Below are positions 36,422 to 45,336 of a DNA stretch of 64,000 nt, piece after piece (the stretch's first letter is position 1; each line of letters begins with the position of its first letter). Where the stretch lies: positions 4,648,501 to 4,712,500 of the forward strand of contig NZ_CP099966.1 of assembly GCF_025403485.1 (NCBI RefSeq), given 5' to 3'. The position numbers and the translations under genes are program-made. The stretch comes from Chryseobacterium paludis (lineage in GTDB: Bacteria > Bacteroidota > Bacteroidia > Flavobacteriales > Weeksellaceae). The notes beneath the pieces were generated by a model. That model did not search any database, was not told the origin of the DNA, and saw only the letters and a list, made by a program, of their open reading frames with translations.

Positions 36422-36429
36422 CAAATTTA
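36422..36429 (-). promoter_or_regulatory. -7 box (TAAATTTG) immediately before the ypdA ATG
   Basis: Exact TAnnTTTG on the minus strand ending four bases before the ATG. The transcript would be leaderless or nearly so. Confidence 0.45.
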
Positions 36430-36483
36430 CTTATTTTTCTGGCATTAGTTTTGGTGATTTTCTATAATTAACATTAAAAAAAG

Positions 36484-37125
36484 ATGAAGAAACTATTCAT
36501 TTCAATATTGATATTAAGCGTTATAGCTTGTAAAAAAAATCCGGAGAAGCCTGCAACAAACTCTATCGATTCTATTGCTCAGACAAAAACGGATAGTACA
36601 GCTGTTCCGAAAATGAGTGAAGCTGAAAAAAAAGAAATTTTAAAGAAAACTAATGATGAGGTTTTGCAGACTCTAAAAAGTAAAGATTATCAGAAATTTT
36701 CAGAATTTATTCACCCACAAAAAGGGATTCGTTTTTCCATGTATGCTTTTATAGACATTAAAGAGGATAAGCACTTTTCGAAGACTGATTTTGAAAAATA
36801 TGTTCAGACACAAACGCAATTTACCTGGGGTTCACATGACGGTTCAGGAGACTTGTACAAAGAGACGATCAAAAACTATCTTGGGAAATGGGTCTTTTCA
36901 AAAGATTTTACAATATCTTCCTATTCTCTTAATGAGTTTCAGGGAGGTGGAAATTCATTGAATAATTTAAAAGAGATCTATCCAAAGCATGATTTCACAG
37001 AAAATTATATTAAAGGAACAGAGAAATATGGAGAGATGGATTGGAAGACCCTTCGTTTTGTATATGAGGAATTCCAGGGGAAATATTATTTAATAGCTGT
37101 TATTAATGATCAGTGGACAATTTAA
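36484..37125 (+). CDS. Lipoprotein of unknown function
   Basis: 213 residues. The lipobox VIAC puts the lipidated cysteine at residue 16 (LSVIACKKNPEK), followed by a Thr/Ser/Lys-rich linker and a globular domain with KYVQTQTQFTWGSHDGSGD and YGEMDWKTLRFVYEEFQGKY, which looks like a compact alpha/beta (NTF2-like) fold. No named family recognised. It stands alone; its stop overlaps that of the convergent glycosyltransferase gene by four bases. Confidence 0.6.
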   Translation: MKKLFISILILSVIACKKNPEKPATNSIDSIAQTKTDSTAVPKMSEAEKKEILKKTNDEVLQTLKSKDYQKFSEFIHPQKGIRFSMYAFIDIKEDKHFSKTDFEKYVQTQTQFTWGSHDGSGDLYKETIKNYLGKWVFSKDFTISSYSLNEFQGGGNSLNNLKEIYPKHDFTENYIKGTEKYGEMDWKTLRFVYEEFQGKYYLIAVINDQWTI

Positions 37126-38471
37126 GCTAATACTTCAGCTAACTTTTTAGTGAGATTTCTTCTTGAGAACTGTTCAATATTCTGAGCATTTTCAAGAAGA
37201 TTTCCATTTTTCCAAAGATCAAATTTTTCTAATATAAAAGCTTTTATTGCATCATCATCTTGATAACTGAAATGCTTGCCGGATTGAGTTTCTTCAAGTA
37301 TTTTGGAAACGTCAGCTTTATCAGGACCAAATGAAATGATTTGTTTTCCTGTGGCTAAATATTCAAATATTTTTCCGGGAATAATGCCTTTTGAAGATTC
37401 ATTTGGAAAATTAGTGATCAACAGCATATCAGAAGATTGCATTTCTACAATTGCTTTATCATGGGAAAGATATCCCAAATCTAAAATGTAATTTTTTAAA
37501 CTTGAATTTTTTAGAGATTCTAAAATCTTATCATCCACTCTTCCTGCAAATTTCAGCATAAAATACTTAGCAAAATCCGAATTTGTCTGTACAAGATCAC
37601 TAAGTATTTTCCAAAGGTTTTCAGGATTACGAAGCTGTTCTAAAACACCAATATAACTCAATATAAAATGAGTGTTTGGGTTTGAGGATTCAAGAGATTG
37701 TATATTATTTTTGATTTCACTATTATTTTGCCCGCTCGTTTTTTCATCGGTTAAGTTGAGCGAAACATCTTCATCAAATCCATTGGTAATACAAATCGCA
37801 TTGGCACCATTTTTACGGAAGTTTTCAGCATCTGTATAGCTTGTTGCCAGAGTTATATCTGCGTTTTTAAAAACTTCACTTTCTAGCTGTCGGTGCTTTT
37901 TATCTGAACTTTTGGTTAGCCTTAAATGCCTATAATAAGAAATCTCTGTCCATGGATCACGAAAATCTGCAATCCATTTTAGTGTTGGAAGTTTCTTTTT
38001 AAGTTGCAAACCAATGAGGTGTAAGGAATGAGGTGGCCCCGAAGTAACCACAACATCAATTTTATTTTGTTTTAAATAATGCTCTAAAAATTTCACAGAA
38101 GGCTTTACCCAGAAAATCCTGGCGTCAGGAATGAAGAAATTTCCTCTTACCCAAATAGAGAGCTTAGATTTCCAGCTTTGATTTTTACCAACATCAAACT
38201 GTCCTGCTTTAAACTTTTTATTACTTTTATTAAGTTTTTCGGCAAGCTGATAAGGTTCCCAAATAGGCGTCTTTATAATTTCTAGATCTTGAGGAACATC
38301 TTTTATTAAACTCTCATCCAATAAAGGGTAGCTGGGGTTTTCAGGTGTATAAATAATAGGATTCCATCCAAAATCAGGTAGGTATTTTGCAAATTTCAAC
38401 CACCTTTGAACACCCGGACCTCCTGCAGGAGGCCAGTAATAAGTGATGATAAGAATTTTCTTCTTTTCCAT
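37122..38471 (-). CDS. Glycosyltransferase family 4-like protein
   Basis: 449 residues of the GT-B fold. The N-terminal domain begins IITYYWPPAGGPGVQRWLK, a typical start of GT4 enzymes in Bacteroidota, with TSGPPHSLHLIGLQLKK and WIADFRDPW following. The C-terminal domain carries PGKIFEYLATGKQIISFGP, in which the glutamate contacts the nucleotide-sugar. The sugar and acceptor are unknown. It sits 26 bases downstream of the YfhO gene in a run of minus-strand genes and may help build a surface glycan with it. Confidence 0.85.
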   Translation of the reverse strand: MEKKKILIITYYWPPAGGPGVQRWLKFAKYLPDFGWNPIIYTPENPSYPLLDESLIKDVPQDLEIIKTPIWEPYQLAEKLNKSNKKFKAGQFDVGKNQSWKSKLSIWVRGNFFIPDARIFWVKPSVKFLEHYLKQNKIDVVVTSGPPHSLHLIGLQLKKKLPTLKWIADFRDPWTEISYYRHLRLTKSSDKKHRQLESEVFKNADITLATSYTDAENFRKNGANAICITNGFDEDVSLNLTDEKTSGQNNSEIKNNIQSLESSNPNTHFILSYIGVLEQLRNPENLWKILSDLVQTNSDFAKYFMLKFAGRVDDKILESLKNSSLKNYILDLGYLSHDKAIVEMQSSDMLLITNFPNESSKGIIPGKIFEYLATGKQIISFGPDKADVSKILEETQSGKHFSYQDDDAIKAFILEKFDLWKNGNLLENAQNIEQFSRRNLTKKLAEVLA

Positions 38472-38497
38472 GGAATGTCAAACCTCGAACTTAAACT

Positions 38498-41032
38498 TTA
38501 AGCAGTTTTTTTAACTAGGTCTCTCTTCTTTTTGTTCACCCAGAAAATACCAAAACCACTTAGAGCAATGAATAATCCGAAAGAAAGCAAAGATATCCAT
38601 TTCCCTTTTTCAATAACCTCGGGTTCGAAAACCATTCTGATGTGGTGATTTCCAGCAGGAACATGAACAGCACGAAGTAAATAGTCTGCTTTAATATAAG
38701 GTACCTCTTTTTCATCCACAAACATCTTCCATCCATGAGGATAGTAGATCTCAGAAAATACGGCCAATTGTGGAGTCTTAGATTTAGATTTAAACTCTAA
38801 CTCGTTAGGCTGGTATTTTGTTAAATTAATAAATGCTGTAGAATCAGCCTGAACTGGTTTATTGGTAAAATATGATTTATCTTCAGAAGCAACAACTGCC
38901 GTTCTTTTGCTATTGATAACACCAATTGATTTTATTTCTTCATTCGGTGTATTGGCAAATTGGATATCACTTACAAACCAAGCATTGCCGTTGGCTTTTG
39001 TATTTGGCATTGTTTGTGGTTTTTCCGGACCTCCAAGAACCCAATATTTTGCATTCAATAGACTAAGAACATTCGGAACTTTTACAGAATCCATTACCTG
39101 GAAATACTCGTTGATCACATCATCATATCTTCTTAGTTTTACAGCATGATAACCTCCAATAGAAGATTTGAAATAAGAAGTATTCGTTTCACTGAAAGTT
39201 CCTAAAATATTATTGAAAATTCTATAGTGTGTTTTATCTTTTTCAGCAATTGTTTCTAATGTTTTATTGACATTCACGTTAGCTAAAATAGATCCAAGAG
39301 CCGGATTAGCCTGTACTTTTTCTGCCAGAAGATCAGAGCTTTCAGTCTGAAATGGATTTTCAGCAAATACTTTATCTACATAGTTTTCGTCATTCAGATA
39401 TCGCTTGTTTACGGTCCATAGGTCAAATAAACTTACCACACCAATTATAACTAAAGCAATATTCTGATTTAACCTTTTCTTCATAGTAAGGAATAGAACT
39501 ACAGCCGCTATTGCTACGTAAAGAAATGCTTTGATTGCATCTATTTTGAATAATTTAAATCTCTCATCCACCAGATAATCCAGTAGGAAAGGAGGGAAAT
39601 ATAGCTTCTCGTTGTCTGTGGCAAAACCTAACAAACCTTTACCAAAGATTAAAAGAATTAATATGAATCCTAACGTTCCACCTCCTACATAAAAAAGTAT
39701 TTTCTTTTTATATTCTTCGGTTAATTTTTCATCCGTAAAGAATCTATACAATCCAATAATAGCAATTAATGGAAATAAGAGTTCAACAACAACTAAAATA
39801 GAAGATGGGGCTCTGAACTTGCTATAAAATGGTATGAAATCTATAAAGAAGTCCGATAATGGCATAAAGTTACTTCCCCAGGCCAATAATATGGTAAGAA
39901 TGGAAGCACCTAAAATCCAATAACGGTATTTTTTCCATGCGAAAAAGAAGCCTAAAAGAGCCAGAAAACATACAATAGCTCCCTGATAAGCAGGTCCTGA
40001 TGTTCCGGGCTGATCTCCCCAATAGGTCATTCCAGCAAAGCCTTTAGAAATTCTGTCCATTTCTTCCTGGCTGGAAACATTTTCCTGAACCATTTCCTGA
40101 ACTTTATTCATCATTTCTTTGGCCTCAGGCTCCTGGCTTCCACCACCCATTAACCTTGGAATAAATAAGTTCAGTGTTTCCAGTTTTCCATAACTCCACA
40201 ACAGAATACTTTCTTTATCCATTCCTGATTTTCCTGCAGTATGGCTATCGGTATTTAAAATTTGTTTTCCACGAACGGTTTCTTTGATATATTCCGAATT
40301 GGCCATGATTCTCTGTGAATTCATTCCAACACCGATTACACAGGAAGCTGCAATAATAGCTGAAGAAATAAGGAAATGCTTCATCAGAGTCTTTTTCTGA
40401 ATAACTCTGATCAATTCTGAGATAAATAAGAATCCTAAGGCAAGAAATAAATAATAGGTCATCTGCGGATGGTTTGCCGCAATTTGTAATCCCATAAATA
40501 GCGTCGTGACAATAAATCCGACGATATATTTCTTACGGATATAAACCAGTAAAATACCGGCTAAAAGCGGTGCGAAATATTCAATAGTATTAACTTTACC
40601 GTTATGTCCCGCTGCAATTATAATGTAAAAATAGGTTGAAAGACCAAAGAAAGTGGCTCCTAATAAAGCGTATTTCCAGTTTCTGACCACAACCATTCCT
40701 AAGAGGAAAAATCCAGCAAAAAGTAAAAACAGATAATTAACAGGTCTTGGAAGAAAGTTCAGGTTACTGTCGATTTTTTTTATGATATCACCTTTAAACT
40801 GGCTACCCATTTGATACGTTGGCATTCCTCCGAACATAGAATCACTCCAATAGGTTTCCTTTTCATAATTAGCTCTATAATCGAGAAGTTCTTTTGCACC
40901 CCCTCGATACTGAACGATATCATGTTGGAAAAGCTGTTTCCCTGTAAAAACAGGAGTGGAATATAAAAATGCTAAAACTATAAATACAACTAATGAAATT
41001 GCAATATAAATTAAGTTTTTATTTTTCGCCAT
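38498..41032 (-). CDS. YfhO-family membrane protein
   Basis: 844 residues with about 12 transmembrane helices spread through the first 530 residues and a last one near 815, plus a large extracytoplasmic domain between. N-terminal FLYSTPVFTGKQLFQHDIVQ and EKETYWSDSMFGGMPTYQ are typical of YfhO proteins. The architecture is of a polyprenyl-sugar-dependent glycosyltransferase; in Bacillus and Listeria YfhO homologues glycosylate teichoic acids. In this Gram-negative organism the acceptor is unknown. Neighbouring GT4 suggests a shared glycan pathway. Family call is firm, role is inferred. Confidence 0.85.
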   Translation of the reverse strand: MAKNKNLIYIAISLVVFIVLAFLYSTPVFTGKQLFQHDIVQYRGGAKELLDYRANYEKETYWSDSMFGGMPTYQMGSQFKGDIIKKIDSNLNFLPRPVNYLFLLFAGFFLLGMVVVRNWKYALLGATFFGLSTYFYIIIAAGHNGKVNTIEYFAPLLAGILLVYIRKKYIVGFIVTTLFMGLQIAANHPQMTYYLFLALGFLFISELIRVIQKKTLMKHFLISSAIIAASCVIGVGMNSQRIMANSEYIKETVRGKQILNTDSHTAGKSGMDKESILLWSYGKLETLNLFIPRLMGGGSQEPEAKEMMNKVQEMVQENVSSQEEMDRISKGFAGMTYWGDQPGTSGPAYQGAIVCFLALLGFFFAWKKYRYWILGASILTILLAWGSNFMPLSDFFIDFIPFYSKFRAPSSILVVVELLFPLIAIIGLYRFFTDEKLTEEYKKKILFYVGGGTLGFILILLIFGKGLLGFATDNEKLYFPPFLLDYLVDERFKLFKIDAIKAFLYVAIAAVVLFLTMKKRLNQNIALVIIGVVSLFDLWTVNKRYLNDENYVDKVFAENPFQTESSDLLAEKVQANPALGSILANVNVNKTLETIAEKDKTHYRIFNNILGTFSETNTSYFKSSIGGYHAVKLRRYDDVINEYFQVMDSVKVPNVLSLLNAKYWVLGGPEKPQTMPNTKANGNAWFVSDIQFANTPNEEIKSIGVINSKRTAVVASEDKSYFTNKPVQADSTAFINLTKYQPNELEFKSKSKTPQLAVFSEIYYPHGWKMFVDEKEVPYIKADYLLRAVHVPAGNHHIRMVFEPEVIEKGKWISLLSFGLFIALSGFGIFWVNKKKRDLVKKTA

Positions 41033-41062
41033 GCTGGTTATTATCTTTTATTTTCTTGGAAT

Positions 41063-41287
41063 TTATCTTTTATCCTTAGTCTCTTTTACTTCTTCATAAT
41101 CAACAGTTTCTGCGTCCCAGTTGATTTTCTTATTAATATCCTTGTTTGAGTTTTGTATATCCTGCTTTTTATTATTCTGGTTATTGAATCTATAACTATA
41201 GAAGGTCTTAAAGAAAAGTCTTCTAAGAATATTCCAGACAAAGAACATAATAATAGCGGTAAGTACTAGCTCAAGAATCCACTTCAT
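41063..41287 (-). CDS. DUF4834 small membrane protein
   Basis: 74 residues: one N-terminal transmembrane helix (about 2-20) then a basic, Asn/Lys-rich segment and an acidic tail (WDAETVDYEEVKE), as in DUF4834 proteins of Flavobacteriia. No function is known. It lies 25 bases after a DUF6263 lipoprotein gene and 30 bases before the YfhO gene, so it is part of the same minus-strand run. Confidence 0.7.
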   Translation of the reverse strand: MKWILELVLTAIIMFFVWNILRRLFFKTFYSYRFNNQNNKKQDIQNSNKDINKKINWDAETVDYEEVKETKDKR

Positions 41288-41312
41288 ATCTTTTAAATTT
41301 TATAAACCTAAA

Positions 41313-42359
41313 CTATTTAGCAGATGGATTTACCATGACCGAAGAATTAGAAACACTTTTCATGGACTGAGATTGTTTTCCGTCTGAAATAGTTTCTACC
41401 TGAGTTGTTTTTACCGTGATATTTTGGTTGGTAATCCATCCCGTATTCTCGTCAAACTTAATAGTACCATTTTGTTCCAGTTCACTGCTGATGCTGTGAG
41501 TCATAGGTCCCTGTGCCTGTTTGTCTGTTTTTTTTGGAATTCCACCTGTTACAGCAATTTCAGCAACACCGTTACCTACACTTTTTAACTGATAGTTTGA
41601 GGTAACTTTAATTTTACCATTTGGATCAGCATTTTCTGTATTAGTCCATTTTTCTCCAACTTTTACCCCTTTTTTAGGCATAATAGTAAGGTTTTTACTG
41701 AACTGATCTTTCAATACTTTTTCATTAAAGCTTTCCTTAAGACTAGCTACAACACTTGCTTTTTGATTGGCATCTTTTACCAAAGTACCTACTGCATTGG
41801 AAACTTTAGTATAAACAGGCTCAAAACCTGTAATGGAAATTACATTTCCTTTAGTATCCATTTTCATGCTCAGCTTGTTGCTTGTAAGAGCTCTGTTGAT
41901 ATTCCAGATCATTTTAAGATCATCCTCTTTAGGAATAGGTTGTTTGGTGTCTACCACAATTGTTTTTCCTTCTGCAGTCTGAGAATTTCTCTTGGCAATA
42001 AGATTCAGCGTAATATCATAAACATTATTCTTAACATCATTTACAGTAAAACTCATCTCATCAGTAGATTCACTTGTTCCGTTCAATGTTTTTCCCTGTG
42101 GGTCAGTCATTGTCTTTACATCTCTCTGATACGTTGTTAAAGGATATGTTTTTCCTATTTCAAGCTTGAAAGTTTGTTTATAGACGCCTGCCGAATCTTT
42201 AATGGCAGCATTCTCTGCAACCTTTGCAATTGAATCAGCCGGAACTTCCACTGTAATGGTTTTCCCTGTTTTTGGATCTACTTTTGTAATTTTTGCTGTT
42301 TCTTTTTTACAAGAAACTAATGCTATTGATATTAGCGCTATCGCTGCTATATTTTTCAT
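41313..42359 (-). CDS. DUF6263 lipoprotein
   Basis: 348 residues, lipobox ALVSC with Cys17, then a Lys/Thr-rich linker and a long beta-rich domain (LEIGKTYPLTTYQRDVKTM, MSFTVNDVKNNVYDI). The alternating strand pattern and the ITVKTTQVETISDGKQSQSM ending match DUF6263 proteins. The function is unknown; these are outer-membrane or periplasmic lipoproteins. It belongs to the run with DUF4834 and YfhO. Confidence 0.65.
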   Translation of the reverse strand: MKNIAAIALISIALVSCKKETAKITKVDPKTGKTITVEVPADSIAKVAENAAIKDSAGVYKQTFKLEIGKTYPLTTYQRDVKTMTDPQGKTLNGTSESTDEMSFTVNDVKNNVYDITLNLIAKRNSQTAEGKTIVVDTKQPIPKEDDLKMIWNINRALTSNKLSMKMDTKGNVISITGFEPVYTKVSNAVGTLVKDANQKASVVASLKESFNEKVLKDQFSKNLTIMPKKGVKVGEKWTNTENADPNGKIKVTSNYQLKSVGNGVAEIAVTGGIPKKTDKQAQGPMTHSISSELEQNGTIKFDENTGWITNQNITVKTTQVETISDGKQSQSMKSVSNSSVMVNPSAK

Positions 42360-42395
42360 TTAATATTTTTTTAATTTTACTACTATTTTTGTTGT

Positions 42396-43154
42396 CTATG
42401 GATTGGGAATCACAGACATTTTCTGTCTTACTGCTTCATATAAAATCGCTCCACATGCTACGGAGACATTTAAAGATTGAGTTTTCCCTTCAATTGGTAA
42501 TTTTATTTTTTCATCCGAATGGTGTAAAACTTCTTTGGATATTCCTGTTTCCTCATTACCCATAACAATAGCACAAGGTCCAGCAAAATTAACGTCATAG
42601 ATCAACTTCTGTGCTTTTTCAGTAGCTGAATAGACTGCAATTCCACTTTGTTGAAGGAAATCCACAGTGTGTGCTAAATTCGCTTCTTTACATATTTTTA
42701 CATTGTAGATAGCTCCTGCTGAAGTTTTTATGGCATCTGAATTAATTGGAGAAGCTCCTTTTTCAGGTATAATTACGGCATCAATTCCCACGCATTCAGC
42801 TGTTCTGCAAATGGCACCAAAATTTCTTACATCAGTCAATCGATCAAGAATTAATAAAAAAGGAGTTTTTCCTTCTTCAAATAGTTGTGGAACAATGTCT
42901 TCTATTTTATGAAACGGAACATCCGAAATAAAGGCAACAACCCCCTGGTGGTTTTTTCTTGTAAAACGGTTCAGCTTTTCAATTGGAACGTAGTTTGGAC
43001 GTATTTTATTTTGTGCTAAAACTGTTTTCAGTTCAGCATAAATAGGACCTTGAAGTGCATTTTGCAAAAAGATCTTGTCAATAGTTTTTCCCGCCTCAAT
43101 AGCTTCTATTACGGGGCGTAGCCCGAAAATAAAATCGTCTTTCTTATCTGTCAT
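42396..43154 (-). CDS. rlmB: 23S rRNA 2'-O-methyltransferase RlmB (SpoU family)
   Basis: 252 residues. N-terminal substrate domain (FGLRPVIEAIEAGKTIDKIF), then the SPOUT domain with motif 1 NFGAICRTAE, motif 2 VMGNEETGIS and motif 3 IEGKTQSLNVSVACGAILYE. It methylates G2251 in the 23S rRNA P loop, using S-adenosylmethionine, in the cytoplasm. Its start codon is one base after the stop of the DinB gene, so both share an operon. Related TrmH enzymes are possible but the N-terminal domain favours RlmB. Confidence 0.85.
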   Translation of the reverse strand: MTDKKDDFIFGLRPVIEAIEAGKTIDKIFLQNALQGPIYAELKTVLAQNKIRPNYVPIEKLNRFTRKNHQGVVAFISDVPFHKIEDIVPQLFEEGKTPFLLILDRLTDVRNFGAICRTAECVGIDAVIIPEKGASPINSDAIKTSAGAIYNVKICKEANLAHTVDFLQQSGIAVYSATEKAQKLIYDVNFAGPCAIVMGNEETGISKEVLHHSDEKIKLPIEGKTQSLNVSVACGAILYEAVRQKMSVIPNP

Positions 43155-43155
43155 T

Positions 43156-43626
43156 TTAATATTTTTCTCCTAAAATTGCTCTTTTCTGTGACATGATATA
43201 GCCATAATGAAGGCTTTCATGCATATTGTTAAAGATGATAGCATCCTGAATACTCTTCAGATCCATACCAAAACTTGTGGTATAGGGTGTATAATCTGCA
43301 AAGAAATCACTGTCATAATCTTTCATTAAAATTTTTGAAGTTTCGGTTAATAAAAACTCCAGATCTTCAACCTCAGACTTTTGAACATTTAAGTTCGGTA
43401 AGGTTCCTTTTTTGTAAGTTTCAATCCAATATTTATCAATTCGGAAGGGGTTACCACTTAGGTAATAGTGCAGAAGCTGTTGTGTTGCAACAGTATGTGC
43501 AATATTCCAGTACATGTTATTGTTGAAGCCATCCGGGATGAGCAAAAGATCTTCATGGGAGGTATTTTGCAATATTTCCAAAAGGTTTCTTCTTACCTGT
43601 CTGTGAGCTTGAAAATGATAATTCAT
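43156..43626 (-). CDS. DinB-family protein
   Basis: 156 residues, a four-helix bundle of the DinB/YfiT type. The putative metal-binding histidines are visible in WNIAHTVATQ (His49) and NNMHESLHYGYIMSQ. Such proteins are thought to be metal-dependent thiol or bacillithiol transferases; a bacillithiol link with ypdA elsewhere in the window is tempting but unproven. First gene of the operon with rlmB. Start ATG at 43626. Confidence 0.78.
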   Translation of the reverse strand: MNYHFQAHRQVRRNLLEILQNTSHEDLLLIPDGFNNNMYWNIAHTVATQQLLHYYLSGNPFRIDKYWIETYKKGTLPNLNVQKSEVEDLEFLLTETSKILMKDYDSDFFADYTPYTTSFGMDLKSIQDAIIFNNMHESLHYGYIMSQKRAILGEKY

Positions 43627-43758
43627 TTTACAAAAATTTTAATCACCAAAAATAGTTTAATAAACTGAAAATGACAATTTTTTGGCTGGAGTATTAAAGT
43701 AAAAGTTTGTAAATCCTAATAAATGCGGTCTTTATTATTTTCTTTTTTGCAAAAAAAT

Positions 43759-43787
43759 CCCACCAGTGAAAAAAATTCAAAGGTGGG
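43759..43787 (-). terminator. Terminator of the PNGase F-like gene
   Basis: Six-base arms CCCACC (43759-43764) and GGTGGG (43782-43787) with a 17-base loop; the minus strand then runs into ATTTTTTT. It ends 96 bases after the stop at 43883. Confidence 0.55.
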
Positions 43788-43882
43788 TTTTATTGTTGTT
43801 CAAATCATGTGATTTGGAGATATGAGTTAAAGTAATTGTACTTTAGTAGGTTGTTACACCGCATTGGTAACTCTTCTCATGT

Positions 43883-45220
43883 TTATTTTTTGATGATCTT
43901 ATGTTTAAAAGTGGTTCCATCTTTTAGCACAATATTCAAAAAATAAATTCCTATACTATAAACTGAAAGATCTATCCTGTTTTCATTGTAATTTTCAGAT
44001 AGTTTTTTTCCATCTATACTGAAAAGACTGATCGAAGCTACATCTGCTTTTGATTTTATATTAACGAAATCGGAGGTAGGATTAGGGTATATGTTGACGT
44101 CTATTGTTTTAACATCACTTACATTTAAAACAGCATTGCTTTTACCTTGCATATAGACTGATAAATAAACATCTCCTTGCTGCTGATTGAAAACAGCTGT
44201 TGGTATTGTATGTTTCAGGGTGTGATTGCCGGCAGTCATTGTAGGTAATGTAAAGCCTCTGATCGGAACAGAATTACCAGGACACCAGTTGTTCCATGAG
44301 GTCCAGTCTGCGAATGTTTTTGGAGTAGCTCCATAAATTCCGTTACCTTGCGTATTATAGACTCTATAAGGTTCGCAAGAGATTCCCCCTGGTGTATAAG
44401 TCAGTACCTGGACATCATCCATGTATGTGTAGTTTTGTCTTCTTACATATTCCTCGCCACCACTATTGGCACCATGAGGGGTTGATATTACAAAAAAGCG
44501 GGCATTGCTAACAGCAGTTGGAAGGTTAAAATTTACTATTCTAACGGTTTCACCGGTCACGTCAGTACTATTATAATTATTAAGCCTGCTGTAAGTAAGT
44601 ATAGGAACCAAACTATTATGATCTGTTGACGTTGCTCCTGTATTTGTTGAAAAAAAAGTTAGTGTTCCGGAAAAAACATCAATCCTACCAGAACATCCTG
44701 CGACCTGAGTCTGCGCCGCATATGGAACGCCAAAAACATCGAGTTCCATATATAGATCTGATGTGCTGCGTAAACCGGTATCATGAAATACGTTGTACAA
44801 ATTACTCAGGTCATAAGTATAAGGAACCTCTAGAGGAGAGCGGTTTTTATTCATAAATGGAGTAATGTATCTCCCAATTTCAATTCTTTTTACATTAGCA
44901 TCGTTGATGGTGTATGTGGGTTGGTTTTTAGGAACCATTGCCAAAAAGACGCTCCCCAGACGGTCATAATTGTCGCATAGAGCACCTATAGTCACTCTCA
45001 TTGCGATCTTTGCTTTAAAAGAATCGAGTTCAGCATCTGTAAGTTTTCTTGCATATCTTGTATTCGATAGTCGGATTAATCCAGGAGGTACCGGAGTTGA
45101 TACAGTAGCTGCATAGCCATCATAATAAGTTGCCTGTGAAATCACATTCGTCATTGTTGTGGTCTGTGATTTGAAAAGGCCAATAAAAAGAAGACTTAAA
45201 AAAAATAGCTTTTTGTGCAT
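43883..45220 (-). CDS. Secreted PNGase F-like glycosidase with T9SS sorting domain
   Basis: 445 residues with signal peptide (ending FKSQ). The sequence follows the two-domain peptide-N-glycosidase F fold: ALCDNYDRLGSVFLAM and KRIEIGRYITPFMN match the N-domain, and GGEEYVRRQNYTYMDDV and WNNWCPGNSVPIR the C-domain. The three residues corresponding to PNGase F Asp60, Glu206 and Glu118 appear as Asp86 (YDR), Glu257 (EEYVR) and Glu159 (YMELDVFG). The tail (about 375-445, VNIYPNPTSDFVNIKS ... KHKIIKK) is a type A sorting domain for type IX secretion. It probably removes N-glycans from external glycoproteins; activity is inferred by homology. Confidence 0.8.
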   Translation of the reverse strand: MHKKLFFLSLLFIGLFKSQTTTMTNVISQATYYDGYAATVSTPVPPGLIRLSNTRYARKLTDAELDSFKAKIAMRVTIGALCDNYDRLGSVFLAMVPKNQPTYTINDANVKRIEIGRYITPFMNKNRSPLEVPYTYDLSNLYNVFHDTGLRSTSDLYMELDVFGVPYAAQTQVAGCSGRIDVFSGTLTFFSTNTGATSTDHNSLVPILTYSRLNNYNSTDVTGETVRIVNFNLPTAVSNARFFVISTPHGANSGGEEYVRRQNYTYMDDVQVLTYTPGGISCEPYRVYNTQGNGIYGATPKTFADWTSWNNWCPGNSVPIRGFTLPTMTAGNHTLKHTIPTAVFNQQQGDVYLSVYMQGKSNAVLNVSDVKTIDVNIYPNPTSDFVNIKSKADVASISLFSIDGKKLSENYNENRIDLSVYSIGIYFLNIVLKDGTTFKHKIIKK

Positions 45221-45336
45221 ATTATTGGTGTTTGATACAAATATATTAAGATGTATGGTTAATTAATCATTTTTATTATAAAAATTAAAACTTTAATGCT
45301 AAATTAGCATGTCATACCTTATTAATTCTATCATAT

